DNA of 64,000 nt, from NCBI RefSeq assembly GCF_002160765.1, contig NZ_NFLF01000001.1, positions 186,001 to 250,000 on the forward strand. Direction: 5' to 3'. The position numbers and the translations under genes were made by a program. Source of the stretch: Lachnoclostridium sp. An138. Its GTDB lineage: Bacteria; Bacillota; Clostridia; Lachnospirales; Lachnospiraceae. Of this stretch, positions 35,776 to 44,194 are shown piece after piece (position 1 is the first letter of the stretch; the number at the start of each line of letters is the position of its first letter). The notes below the pieces were generated by a model, which did not search any database, was not told the origin of the DNA, and saw only the letters and a program-made list of their open reading frames with translations.

Positions 35776-36471
35776 ATGGAAATTTTAAACGTTCAGGATC
35801 TCTGCAAGTCCTACGGAAAGGGCGAGGCAAAAGTAGACGCCCTGAAGCACGTATCTTTTTCCCTGGAAAAGGGAGAATTTGCCGCCGTCATCGGAGAATC
35901 CGGTTCCGGGAAAACCACCCTGCTCAACTGCATCGGAGCTCTCGATACGCCCACATCCGGCCAGATTCTCCTGGACGGCCAGGATCTGTTCTCCATGAAG
36001 GAGGAAGAACGCACTATTTTCCGCCGGAGGAGCATCGGCTTTATCTTTCAGTCCTTTCAGCTGGTTTCCGAGCTCAATGTGGAGCAGAATATTATTTTTC
36101 CCCTGCTCCTTGATTACCGCAGGCCGAATCAGACTGACGTGGAGGAGATTCTCGAGCTTCTCGGACTTCAGGACCGCAGAAAGCATCTCCCGGGCCAGCT
36201 TTCCGGAGGACAGCAGCAGCGCGTGGCCATCGGCCGGGCTCTGATCACCCGTCCCAGACTCATTCTGGCCGATGAGCCTACGGGAAATCTGGACAGCCGG
36301 AACAGCCGGGATGTCATCGCCCTGCTCACCAGCGCCTCCCGGCGCTACCGGCAGACGATTCTCATGATCACCCACAACCGGAACCTGACCGCCTCTGTAG
36401 ACCGGGTGTTCCAGGTATCGGACGGGATTCTTACGGATCTGGGAGGAACTGCAGATGAAGCACTATCTTGA
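35776..36471 (+). CDS. ABC transporter ATP-binding protein (MacB/LolD-type)
   Basis: A 231-residue ATPase. Walker [13 protein letters not shown], signature [15 protein letters not shown], Walker [17 protein letters not shown]-loop ITHNR. AGGAGGCATCATCAG before the ATG at 35776 defines the start. It overlaps the first permease gene by 17 bases. It works with FtsX-type permeases, likely in resistance to cell-envelope-active peptides rather than import. No substrate can be named. Confidence 0.93.
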   Translation: MEILNVQDLCKSYGKGEAKVDALKHVSFSLEKGEFAAVIGESGSGKTTLLNCIGALDTPTSGQILLDGQDLFSMKEEERTIFRRRSIGFIFQSFQLVSELNVEQNIIFPLLLDYRRPNQTDVEEILELLGLQDRRKHLPGQLSGGQQQRVAIGRALITRPRLILADEPTGNLDSRNSRDVIALLTSASRRYRQTILMITHNRNLTASVDRVFQVSDGILTDLGGTADEALS

Positions 36472-38455
36472 CCTGATTCCCCTATCCGCCAGACTCCACC
36501 GCAGGCAGAGCCGGATGACCCGGATCTGTATCTTTCTGGCCGTATTTCTCGTGTCGGTCATGTTTGGCATGGCCGACATGTATCTTCAGGGAGCCACACG
36601 CAGAGAAATAGAGGAGAACGGAGACTGGCACTGCGCCTTTTCTTCTATAGATTCCGGAACAGCTTCCCTGATCGCCGCCCGTCCGGAAGTAAGGGAATCC
36701 GAATGGGTCCATGAGACAGAAGACATTTTTGTGGTCCGGTTTTCTCTATTTTGCCCCATCACAGAGGTGATCGCAGAGATACAGGAGCAGAATCAGCTTT
36801 CCGATGAACAGGTTCACATTCATACCAGTCTTCTGAGTCTCCAGGGGCAGCTGAAAGGGACCTCCATGTCCCGGATTTACGAGATTTCCTTTTTTCTCTC
36901 TGTCCTTGTGGTGCTGACATCCGTTCTGATGATTTCCAGCAGCCTGAACAGCAGCGTCTCTCAGCGGACGGAATTTTTCGGCCTCCTGCGCTGCCTGGGC
37001 GCTTCCAGAAAGCAGATTCTGCGCCTGGTCCGTAAGGAAGCTCTGTACTGGTGCAGAACCGCCATTCCTGCCGGTCTCGGGCTCTCCATACTGGTGATCT
37101 GCCTTCTGTCTGCCGCCATGCGGAAGATCAGTCCCCAGTGGTTTTCTTCCATGCCGGTCTTTGGCATCAGCTTTGTCAGCCTTGCCGCCGGCAGCCTTCT
37201 GGGACTTGCGGCCGTTCTTCTGGCCGCCCGTTCCCCCGCCCGGCTCGCTTCCGGGGTTTCCCCGCTGGAGGCCGCCTCCGGAAACGCCCACCAGGCCGCT
37301 TCCTTCCACCATGCCGCAAATACGCGGTTTTTCCGGATTGAGACCGCCCTCGGCGTCCATCACGCGGCGGCCCGGAAAAAGAGCTGGCTTCTGATGACCG
37401 GAGCTTTCGCGGTCTGCGTCTGCCTCTTTTTATGCTTTTCCACCCTTGTGGACTTTATGGAAAATGCCATGATGCCCAAGGCCTGGACTCCGGAACTTTC
37501 CATCGCAAGCGACACCAACACCTGCTCCATCTCCCCTGAACTTTTTCAGGAGACGGCCCGGTCTGATTCTGTAAAGCGGGTCTACGGCCGTATGTTCGCC
37601 TACAATGTGCCTGCCATGATCGATGGAAAGCCCTGCAGCAGCAATCTGATTTCCCAGGAAGAGAATCAGTTCCGATGGGCTGAGGCCTCTCTGCTTGCCG
37701 GTTCCATCGACGCCGCGGCAGAAGAGCTTAACCAGGTGCTGATAGTATCTGAAGACGCCGATTTAGCAGGCAGCACCATTATTCTGTCCATCGACGGAAA
37801 AGAACATGCCGTCACTGTGGCCGGCGTCCTCTCCGACAGCCCCCTGGCACGGGACGAGGGGACAGAAACCATCCTCTGCTCGGAAGCCTCCTTCACAGCT
37901 CTCACAGGCGAACAGGGATATACGATTCTGGACATACAGTTCAAAAACAGCGCTTCCGAAGAGGATGTGTCCTACATCAAAAGCCTGTTTTCCGGCGGTG
38001 TGGTGTTTACCGACAGCTTAAACCAGATCCGGCAGCAGCGGAATCTCTACCGCGCCTTTGCCGTGCTGGTCTATGGCTTCCTTTCTATTATCACGGCTAT
38101 CACGGTATTCCATATTATGAATACCATCCGCATGGGCGCCGCCTCGCAGACGAGGCAGTATGGCATCATGCGCGCCGCAGGGATGAGCAGCCGCCAGCTT
38201 ATAAAAATGATCCGAGCAGAAGCCCTTACTTACGCTGTCAGCGGCATTCTTCTGGGCTGCTTCCTGGGAATCCCCATGCACTGGGTTGTTTACGTAAGCC
38301 TTATCACCACCTTCTGGGGACTGAGCTGGAGTGTTCCCTGGCCGGCCCTTGGCTTTATCATCTGCGTCATCCTGTTTACCTCCCTTCTTTCCTGCCGCGG
38401 ACCTGCCAGACGGCTCCGCGCCATGTCCATCACGGAAGCGCTGCGCACACAGTAA
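36455..38455 (+). CDS. FtsX-family ABC permease, lacking most of its first extracellular domain
   Basis: A 666-residue permease with an N-terminal helix (about 23-45), a short extracellular part, three FtsX helices (around 145-260), a second half beginning near residue 290 (RFFRIETALGVHHAAARKKS) with its own extracellular domain, and a C-terminal FtsX helix group. It aligns throughout with the next gene, but about 119 residues present there after the first helix are missing in frame. GGGAGGAACTGCAG precedes the ATG. A product of a duplication followed by deletion is likely. Confidence 0.88.
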   Translation: MKHYLDLIPLSARLHRRQSRMTRICIFLAVFLVSVMFGMADMYLQGATRREIEENGDWHCAFSSIDSGTASLIAARPEVRESEWVHETEDIFVVRFSLFCPITEVIAEIQEQNQLSDEQVHIHTSLLSLQGQLKGTSMSRIYEISFFLSVLVVLTSVLMISSSLNSSVSQRTEFFGLLRCLGASRKQILRLVRKEALYWCRTAIPAGLGLSILVICLLSAAMRKISPQWFSSMPVFGISFVSLAAGSLLGLAAVLLAARSPARLASGVSPLEAASGNAHQAASFHHAANTRFFRIETALGVHHAAARKKSWLLMTGAFAVCVCLFLCFSTLVDFMENAMMPKAWTPELSIASDTNTCSISPELFQETARSDSVKRVYGRMFAYNVPAMIDGKPCSSNLISQEENQFRWAEASLLAGSIDAAAEELNQVLIVSEDADLAGSTIILSIDGKEHAVTVAGVLSDSPLARDEGTETILCSEASFTALTGEQGYTILDIQFKNSASEEDVSYIKSLFSGGVVFTDSLNQIRQQRNLYRAFAVLVYGFLSIITAITVFHIMNTIRMGAASQTRQYGIMRAAGMSSRQLIKMIRAEALTYAVSGILLGCFLGIPMHWVVYVSLITTFWGLSWSVPWPALGFIICVILFTSLLSCRGPARRLRAMSITEALRTQ

Positions 38456-38535
38456 TATAGCGCACAGTAACCTGACGCACAGTAAGCTGGCTCTCAGCAA
38501 TCCTGCTCTCAGCAAGCTGGCTCTCAGTAATCAGA
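38446..38535 (+). repeat. six degenerate 15-bp tandem repeats at the end of the first permease gene
   Basis: Units of the form cgcacagtaannnnn or ctctcagyaannnnn with period 15, starting at the permease stop codon. Several repeats contain TAA in the reading frame of the permease. It was probably made by slippage from the stop-codon region; no coding role. Confidence 0.75.
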
Positions 38536-38620
38536 CATAATCTGCGGAACAGCCGGAAAAACACTTATAAGATTTCCTATATTTCCCCGCTTTCCGCGCT
38601 CTATACAGGAGGAACCCTAC

Positions 38621-40978
38621 ATGAAACATTATCTGGAACTTGCGTCCCTATCCGCAAAAGTCCGCCGGAAACAAAACCGGATGTCCATCTTCTGCATTGT
38701 CCTGGCCGTGTTTCTCGTGACGGCAATCTTCGGCATGGCAGACATGTATATCCGCAGCCAGCTGCTGCAGGCCCGGAAGGATTTCGGCGATTTCCATATC
38801 GGCATCCGGGACATTACAGACGAAGAAGCTGCCCTGATCGCCGGGCGCCCCGGACTTACCGCCGCCCGGTATGGAGTCCTGAACTACCGCGGAGACGCCG
38901 GCTATACTCTGTCCGGAAAGACAGCCATCCTGATGGGCTGTGACGAGTCCTGGCTTACAGAGATGAATCCCTCTCTTCTGAGAGACGGCAGCTTTCCCCA
39001 TGAGACACAGGAAGCCATGCTCACAGAGAACGCCCGGGACATGCTGGGACTGAGAACAGGCGATACCATCACGGTAGACACTCCGGACGGAGAAGGGCTT
39101 ACCTTTACCGTCTCAGGCTTTGTGGGAAACGCGTCAAAGAATTCCGGCGAAGACTCCTACGGGATTGTTCTCAGCATGGACAGTTTCTTTTCCATTTATC
39201 CCGCGGAAAAAGCGGAATCCCTTACCGATTACAACACGGTGCTTTACGTGCGCTTTTCCAACGTCTTTCAGATTCAGAATTCCATTTCCGAACTGAAGGA
39301 ACAGTGCGGTCTCTCTGCCGGCCAGATATCTGAAAACACACAGCTTCTGGCCCTTCTGGGCCAGGGCTCTGCCCCTGTGATTCTCTATATCTACCTCTCT
39401 GCCGCTGTGCTTTTCGTCCTTGTCTTGACTGCTGGCATTCTGATGATTGCGGCCAGCCTGAACAGTATCGTCTCTCAACGGACGGAATTTTTCGGCCTTC
39501 TGCGCTGCATTGGAGCGACACCGAAGCAGATCATGCGTCTGGTCCGGCAGGAAGCCCTGGGCTGGTGCCGCTTGGCAATTCCTGCAAGTCTTGCCCTGGG
39601 AACCGTTACCATCTGGATTCTCTGCGCTGCACTGCGCTTTTTAAGTCCGGAATATTTTGGAGCCCTGCCTGTGTTTTCCTTAAGCGTCCCCAGTCTGCTC
39701 ACCGGGACAGCCGCGGGAATTCTGACCGTGCTTCTTGCCGCCCGCGCCCCGGCCCGAAAGGCGGCCCGGGTCTCTCCGCTGACTGCAGTTTCAGGAGAAG
39801 CCGGCAGCTGCCGGCCGGTCCGCAAAGCCGCAGACACCAGGCATCTTCGGATCGATACTGCCCTGGGCCTTCATCACGCAGGCGCAAGCAGGAAAAACCT
39901 GTTTCTCATGACAGGCTCCTTTTCCCTAAGCATCATCCTCTTTCTTTCCTTTTCCGTGGCTGTGGATTTCATGAATCATTCTCTGACTCCGCTGCGCCCA
40001 TGGACAGCGGACATTTCCATTATCAGCCCGGACCAGACCTGCTCTGTGGACAGCGCTTATCTGGAGATCCTTGAGGAAAATCCTGCGGTCCGGACCGCCT
40101 ACGGCCGGATGTTCGCATATGAGGTTCCCGTTATGGTAAACGGAAGAGAGACAAAAATTGATCTGATCTCCTATGATCAGCGTCAGTTTGCCTGGGCGGA
40201 AGAATATCTGCTGAACGGCTCCACAGAAGCCGTTCAGAACGAGCCCGGCACAGCCCTGACCGTATACAGCCCCGATAATCTCCTGCAGACCGGAGACACT
40301 CTTGCCTTGTCCTGTGAAGGAGATACCAAGGCGCTTCAGATTGCCGGCACACTTTCCTCCTGCCCTTTCACCGCTTCCACAGGCGCTTCCATTGTCATCT
40401 GCTCCGAAGATACCTTCCGTCAGCTCACAGGAGAAAACGGCTATACCATCGTCGATCTGCAGCTGGCCTCTGACGCTTCCGATGCCGATGTAAACGCTAT
40501 CCATCAGCTTGTGGGCACGCAGTATACCTTTTCCGACGAGCGCATCAGCAATGCCAGCGCCCAGGGCGCCTGGTACTGCTTCCGGCTCTTTGTCTGCGGC
40601 TTTCTCGTACTTATCGCTCTGATTACGATCTTCAATGTAATCAACAGCATCTCCATGAGCGCCGCGGCCAGAACCCGCCAGTACGGCACATTCCGGGCCA
40701 TCGGCCTGAGCACCCGCCAGCTCCTTAGGATGCTGGCGGCCGAGGCTGCCGCATACGCGGCAGCCGGAGGACTCCTGGGCGCCATGCTGGGACTGTTCTT
40801 CCACCGTCTCCTGTTCTCCTCCCTGATCACCATCCACTGGGGCGATTCCTGGACGGTGCCCTGGGCAGAGCTTGGAACAATTGTCCTGATTATGCTGCTT
40901 TCCGTGGCTCTGGCTGTATACGGCCCCTGGCGGCGGCTCCGGGACATGTCCATTGTGGATACCATCCGGACAGAGTAG
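38621..40978 (+). CDS. FtsX-family ABC permease, full length
   Basis: A 785-residue paralogue of the preceding permease. Helix 1 (about 23-45), a complete MacB-like extracellular domain (about 50-250, with LGLRTGDTITVDTPDG), three FtsX helices (to about 375), then a second half with extracellular domain (450-650) and three C-terminal helices. Shared landmarks are SQRTEFFGLLRC and TALGLHHAGASRK. AGGAGGAACCCTAC precedes the ATG. Together with the ATPase, the two permeases could form a heteromeric exporter. Confidence 0.9.
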   Translation: MKHYLELASLSAKVRRKQNRMSIFCIVLAVFLVTAIFGMADMYIRSQLLQARKDFGDFHIGIRDITDEEAALIAGRPGLTAARYGVLNYRGDAGYTLSGKTAILMGCDESWLTEMNPSLLRDGSFPHETQEAMLTENARDMLGLRTGDTITVDTPDGEGLTFTVSGFVGNASKNSGEDSYGIVLSMDSFFSIYPAEKAESLTDYNTVLYVRFSNVFQIQNSISELKEQCGLSAGQISENTQLLALLGQGSAPVILYIYLSAAVLFVLVLTAGILMIAASLNSIVSQRTEFFGLLRCIGATPKQIMRLVRQEALGWCRLAIPASLALGTVTIWILCAALRFLSPEYFGALPVFSLSVPSLLTGTAAGILTVLLAARAPARKAARVSPLTAVSGEAGSCRPVRKAADTRHLRIDTALGLHHAGASRKNLFLMTGSFSLSIILFLSFSVAVDFMNHSLTPLRPWTADISIISPDQTCSVDSAYLEILEENPAVRTAYGRMFAYEVPVMVNGRETKIDLISYDQRQFAWAEEYLLNGSTEAVQNEPGTALTVYSPDNLLQTGDTLALSCEGDTKALQIAGTLSSCPFTASTGASIVICSEDTFRQLTGENGYTIVDLQLASDASDADVNAIHQLVGTQYTFSDERISNASAQGAWYCFRLFVCGFLVLIALITIFNVINSISMSAAARTRQYGTFRAIGLSTRQLLRMLAAEAAAYAAAGGLLGAMLGLFFHRLLFSSLITIHWGDSWTVPWAELGTIVLIMLLSVALAVYGPWRRLRDMSIVDTIRTE

Positions 40979-41049
40979 CCCTGCTCTGATCGGATATACC
41001 TTTATCAACTCGGGGAGCATTTTGAAAAATTCTTATTCTGTATTCTCTG

Positions 41050-41108
41050 AAGATACTTCAGCTGGCAGCAGTCTCATGCACCTGCCAGCCTGAGTATCTT
41101 TCTTTTTT
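41050..41108 (+). terminator. terminator of the Bce-like operon
   Basis: Long stem AAGATACTTCAGCTGGCAG against CTGCCAGCCTGAGTATCTT with small mismatches, followed by TCTTTTTT. The 255 bases from here to 41364 contain no gene that I can see. Confidence 0.9.
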
Positions 41109-41364
41109 ACCCTTTTTTGTTTCTCTTTCATTTTCAATGCATTCCACTGCGGATTTCCCCTTTTTCTGCCTGTTACGAAGTTTGAAATACCTCTCGTATC
41201 CTTGATGACAGGCGGTTCTTTTTACATGAATCAGAGAATGCTGCTGAGAACAGAATGAGCGGCCGCATTCTTTTATTCCGGAACTGTCGTGTTATGTCGC
41301 CCATCGTCGGATCAGGAAGAAGCTGCCATATTATGAAAGTATCGCAACGAAAGGGGTTTTCAAA

Positions 41365-41772
41365 ATGACAAAAGAGGAAATTTTAATCCGAAGCATCCTG
41401 GGTCCGATCAGGGGCGGCGTCCGCACCTTTGCCTGCGCCGTGGAGATTACCTCCCGTCTGCTGTTCGAAGAGGACATGGCACAGGATGATATTCTGGTAA
41501 CCAAGCATGTATATCCCGAAGTAGCCAGAAAGACAGAAAAAAGCTACATGGCGGTGGCACGTCAGCTGGAACGGATGGGGAATCTCTGCTGGGACAGACT
41601 CGGTAAGAAAGAACGTGACCTGTACATCGGAAAACAGCTGCGCGATATCCGCGCGCCCAGAGATATGCTTTTCTATCTGGCATTTTACTGCCATTTCGAC
41701 AAACCTTACTACGAAGTACTGGAAGAAAATCCGGAACTTCTTTTCCGGGGAAAAAGCGGAAAAAAGAACTAA
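41365..41772 (+). CDS. stand-alone Spo0A C-terminal-domain-like protein
   Basis: A 135-residue protein. The segment LVTKHVYPEVARKTEKSYMAVARQLERMGNLCW follows the Spo0A effector-domain pattern (TKxxYPxxAxx..VxRxxxxxxxxxW), but no receiver domain is present. Such single-domain relatives occur in Lachnospiraceae, often as DNA-binding proteins of unknown target. The N-terminal 40 residues also fit the helical Spo0A-C fold. AAAGGGG precedes the ATG. The gene stands alone. Confidence 0.65.
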   Translation: MTKEEILIRSILGPIRGGVRTFACAVEITSRLLFEEDMAQDDILVTKHVYPEVARKTEKSYMAVARQLERMGNLCWDRLGKKERDLYIGKQLRDIRAPRDMLFYLAFYCHFDKPYYEVLEENPELLFRGKSGKKN

Positions 41773-41933
41773 ACTCTGAATACTGATTCTAACGCCTGAT
41801 CCGAAAGGGCATATTTCATCTTTTACAGCCTGCATCTATCTCCTCATTTTCCCGTGCATTTTTCTTTTCCAGATGTTATACTAAATCACAGAGCGCAGAA
41901 AGTTTGTTTTCCCGCGCGCAGAGAGGAGTACTT

Positions 41934-43103
41934 ATGACAAGACGCTTATATTATGAAGACAGCCACAGGAAGGAATTTCAGGCCGTTGTAACAGCCTGTG
42001 AGAAGGCAGAGAATTATTGGCGCGTCAGCCTGGACCAGACAGCCTTTTTTCCCGAGGGAGGCGGACAGGCAGGTGATTCCGGTTTTCTGGAAGACGTAGA
42101 GATCTTTGATACTCATGAGAAGCAGGGTATCGTCTGGCATTACGCAAAAGCTCCGCTGGACCCCGGCGCCCAGGTACTGGGCCGGATCGACTGGGATAAA
42201 CGGTTCTCCCGTATGCAGCAGCACTCGGGGGAGCACATCGTATCAGGTCTGGTTCATGCCCGTTTCGGCTATGATAATGTGGGCTTTCATCTGGGGGAAC
42301 AGGAGGTAACGCTGGATTTCAACGGAAATATCACAAAGGAAGAGCTGGTGGAAATCGAACTGGAGGCCAATAAAGCCGTCTTTGCGAATCTTCCCGTTCA
42401 GATCTCTTTTCCCTCCAGGGAAGAACTGGCTTTCCTGGAATACCGGAGCAAAATCGAAATTGAAGGACAGGTGCGCATTGTCACTATTCCGGGCATCGAC
42501 GTCTGCGCCTGCTGCGCTCCCCATGTGAAGCAGACCGGAGAAATCGGCCTGATTAAGCTGACCGGCGTACAGAGCCACCGGGGCGGCGTGCGGGTCAACA
42601 TGCTGGCCGGCATACGGGCGCTGGAGGATTACCGGGAAAAGGAAGCAAGCGTCAAAGCCGTCTCCGTGCTGCTCTCCGCAAAGGAAAACCAGACGGCTGG
42701 AGCAGTGGAACGGCTGAAGCAGGAGGCCTACGAGCTGAAAGGCCGCCTCATGTGCCTGAATCTCGCCAGAATTCAGGAAAAGGCTGCCGCAGTTTCGGAA
42801 GGGACCGAAAATCCGGTGTATTTTGAGACAGATCTGGATATGGATACCTGCCGGGAATTTGTCAACCTGTTGACGGAGCGGAGCAGGGGAACCGCCTGTG
42901 TCTTTGCCGGAAATGATACCGAAGGATGGCGCTATGTCTTTGGCAGCCATACAGAAGATACCCGGCCTCTCTGCCGGTATCTAAATGGAGAGTTTCAGGG
43001 AAAGGGCGGCGGAAAGCCGGAAATGGTACAGGGCTCCCTAAAAGGAAATCAGGAAAGCATCAGGGAAGCCGCGGATCGCTTTTTAAACAATCCGTCCCTG
43101 TGA
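41934..43103 (+). CDS. alanyl-tRNA editing protein AlaX (long form)
   Basis: Free-standing editing protein that hydrolyses mischarged Ser- or Gly-tRNA(Ala), 389 residues. The zinc site is visible: HSGEH (about 100) and CACCAPHVKQTGE (about 200), as in AlaRS editing domains. The N-terminal FFPEGGGQAGDSG matches the AlaRS-like entry. The C-terminal 150 residues with a coiled helix and DHHA1-like end make it the long form. AGAGGAG before the ATG at 41934 sets the start. Confidence 0.92.
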   Translation: MTRRLYYEDSHRKEFQAVVTACEKAENYWRVSLDQTAFFPEGGGQAGDSGFLEDVEIFDTHEKQGIVWHYAKAPLDPGAQVLGRIDWDKRFSRMQQHSGEHIVSGLVHARFGYDNVGFHLGEQEVTLDFNGNITKEELVEIELEANKAVFANLPVQISFPSREELAFLEYRSKIEIEGQVRIVTIPGIDVCACCAPHVKQTGEIGLIKLTGVQSHRGGVRVNMLAGIRALEDYREKEASVKAVSVLLSAKENQTAGAVERLKQEAYELKGRLMCLNLARIQEKAAAVSEGTENPVYFETDLDMDTCREFVNLLTERSRGTACVFAGNDTEGWRYVFGSHTEDTRPLCRYLNGEFQGKGGGKPEMVQGSLKGNQESIREAADRFLNNPSL

Positions 43104-43112
43104 CAAAGCTTC

Positions 43113-43164
43113 AAAAAAAAGAGCTGCCGCGCTGTCCCATGTGGGACGGCTCGGCAGCTCTTTT
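43113..43164. terminator. bidirectional terminator between alaX and rubredoxin
   Basis: Stem AAAAGAGCTGCCG/CGGCAGCTCTTTT with an inner TGTCCC/GGGACG stem, A-run before and T-run after. It serves convergent alaX (plus) and rubredoxin (minus). Confidence 0.9.
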
Positions 43165-43195
43165 CGCTAAACGTACCTGATAACCTGATACCTTC

Positions 43196-43357
43196 TTACT
43201 CTTCCGGCTCAAAGTCCTCTTTCCCTACGCCGCAGATGGGGCATACCCAGTCATCGGGCAGATCCTCAAATGCTGTGCCGGGCTCGATTCCGCTGTCGGG
43301 ATCGCCCACTTCGGGATCATACACATAACCACAGGGTACGCAGACATATTTCTTCAT
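43196..43357 (-). CDS. rubredoxin
   Basis: A 53-residue electron carrier with a single iron bound by four cysteines. Both knuckles are seen: [12 protein letters not shown] and [14 protein letters not shown], with the FEDLPDDW between, all as in classic rubredoxins. CAGGAGGAAAAC precedes the ATG. It delivers electrons to rubrerythrin, superoxide reductase or flavodiiron proteins in anaerobes. It is divergent from the Crp/Fnr regulator at 43550. Confidence 0.96.
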   Translation of the reverse strand: MKKYVCVPCGYVYDPEVGDPDSGIEPGTAFEDLPDDWVCPICGVGKEDFEPEE

Positions 43358-43461
43358 GATGTTTTCCTCCTGAATCGTTTTCTGTAATAATTTCTGAAAG
43401 GAAGGCGCTCTGCCTGTCCTTTTGTATACTTAGTTTATATCAGAACTTTTCCATATATTCT

Positions 43462-43475
43462 GTTGCTTTTGCAAC
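43462..43475. promoter_or_regulatory. palindrome in the rubredoxin/Crp-family intergenic region
   Basis: GTTGC-TTTT-GCAAC, a perfect 5-bp inverted repeat. It overlaps a possible plus-strand -35 (TTGCTT, 43463-43468) followed 17 bases later by CATACT. Likely binding site of the adjacent regulator. Confidence 0.45.
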
Positions 43476-43549
43476 TTTTTTATGTCATACTAAAGAAAAA
43501 TCGCCGGACCACGCGAAAGAAACTACAAAAGAAAGGAAGTGCATTTCCT

Positions 43550-44194
43550 GTGGATTATTCAGAAACTCTCCTTTTCCAGTGCATCAGCATAAACGACTGC
43601 CAGCGGATGCTGGACTGCATGAAAGCGCAGAAACGAAGCTTCTACGCCGGAGAAGAGGTCTATTCTTTTGATACCCCCCGGAAAATTGTGGGCATCCTTC
43701 TGAACGGGCAGGCCGCCGTCATCCGTTACGAATACAACGGAACCCGAAGCATTCTGGAAAATCTGTCCCCAAAAAGCATTTTCGGAGAACATCTGTCTTT
43801 TATGCCCAGCGATGACTCCTGTATCGCCGTAGTCTGCCAGACAGACTGCCAGGTTCTCTTTATCGATTACCAGCGCCTGACCCGCACCTGCCAGAATGCC
43901 TGCTCCTGCCACACACAGCTGATCCGGAATCTTCTGCAGCTTCTTTCTGACAAGACCCGGGCCTTAAGCGAACGGGTGGAAGTCTTAAGCCAGCGCAGCA
44001 TCCGGGAAAAACTTATGTGCTACTTCATGCAGCTGGCGGCCGGGAAAAACAGCAATACCTTTGAGCTCCCCTTCACCATGATTGATTTCGCCGATTTTCT
44101 CTCGGTAAACCGAAGCGCCATGATCCGGGAGCTGGGCAAAATGAAAAGCGAAGGCCTGATCCGGATTTCCAAACGGACGATTACTCTTCTGTAG
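43550..44194 (+). CDS. Crp/Fnr family transcriptional regulator
   Basis: A 214-residue regulator with a cyclic-nucleotide-like sensor domain (about 1-120, KIVGILLNGQAAVIRY), dimer helix and winged HTH (DFADFLSVNRSAMIRELGKM). The start is a GTG with GGAAG upstream; an ATG-initiated frame reaches 43463 but lacks a ribosome site. A cysteine-rich patch (CQNACSC) sits in the dimer helix region. The rubredoxin neighbour suggests a redox or nitrosative stress role. Its 3' end overlaps the convergent MoxR gene by 14 bases. Confidence 0.86.
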   Translation: MDYSETLLFQCISINDCQRMLDCMKAQKRSFYAGEEVYSFDTPRKIVGILLNGQAAVIRYEYNGTRSILENLSPKSIFGEHLSFMPSDDSCIAVVCQTDCQVLFIDYQRLTRTCQNACSCHTQLIRNLLQLLSDKTRALSERVEVLSQRSIREKLMCYFMQLAAGKNSNTFELPFTMIDFADFLSVNRSAMIRELGKMKSEGLIRISKRTITLL

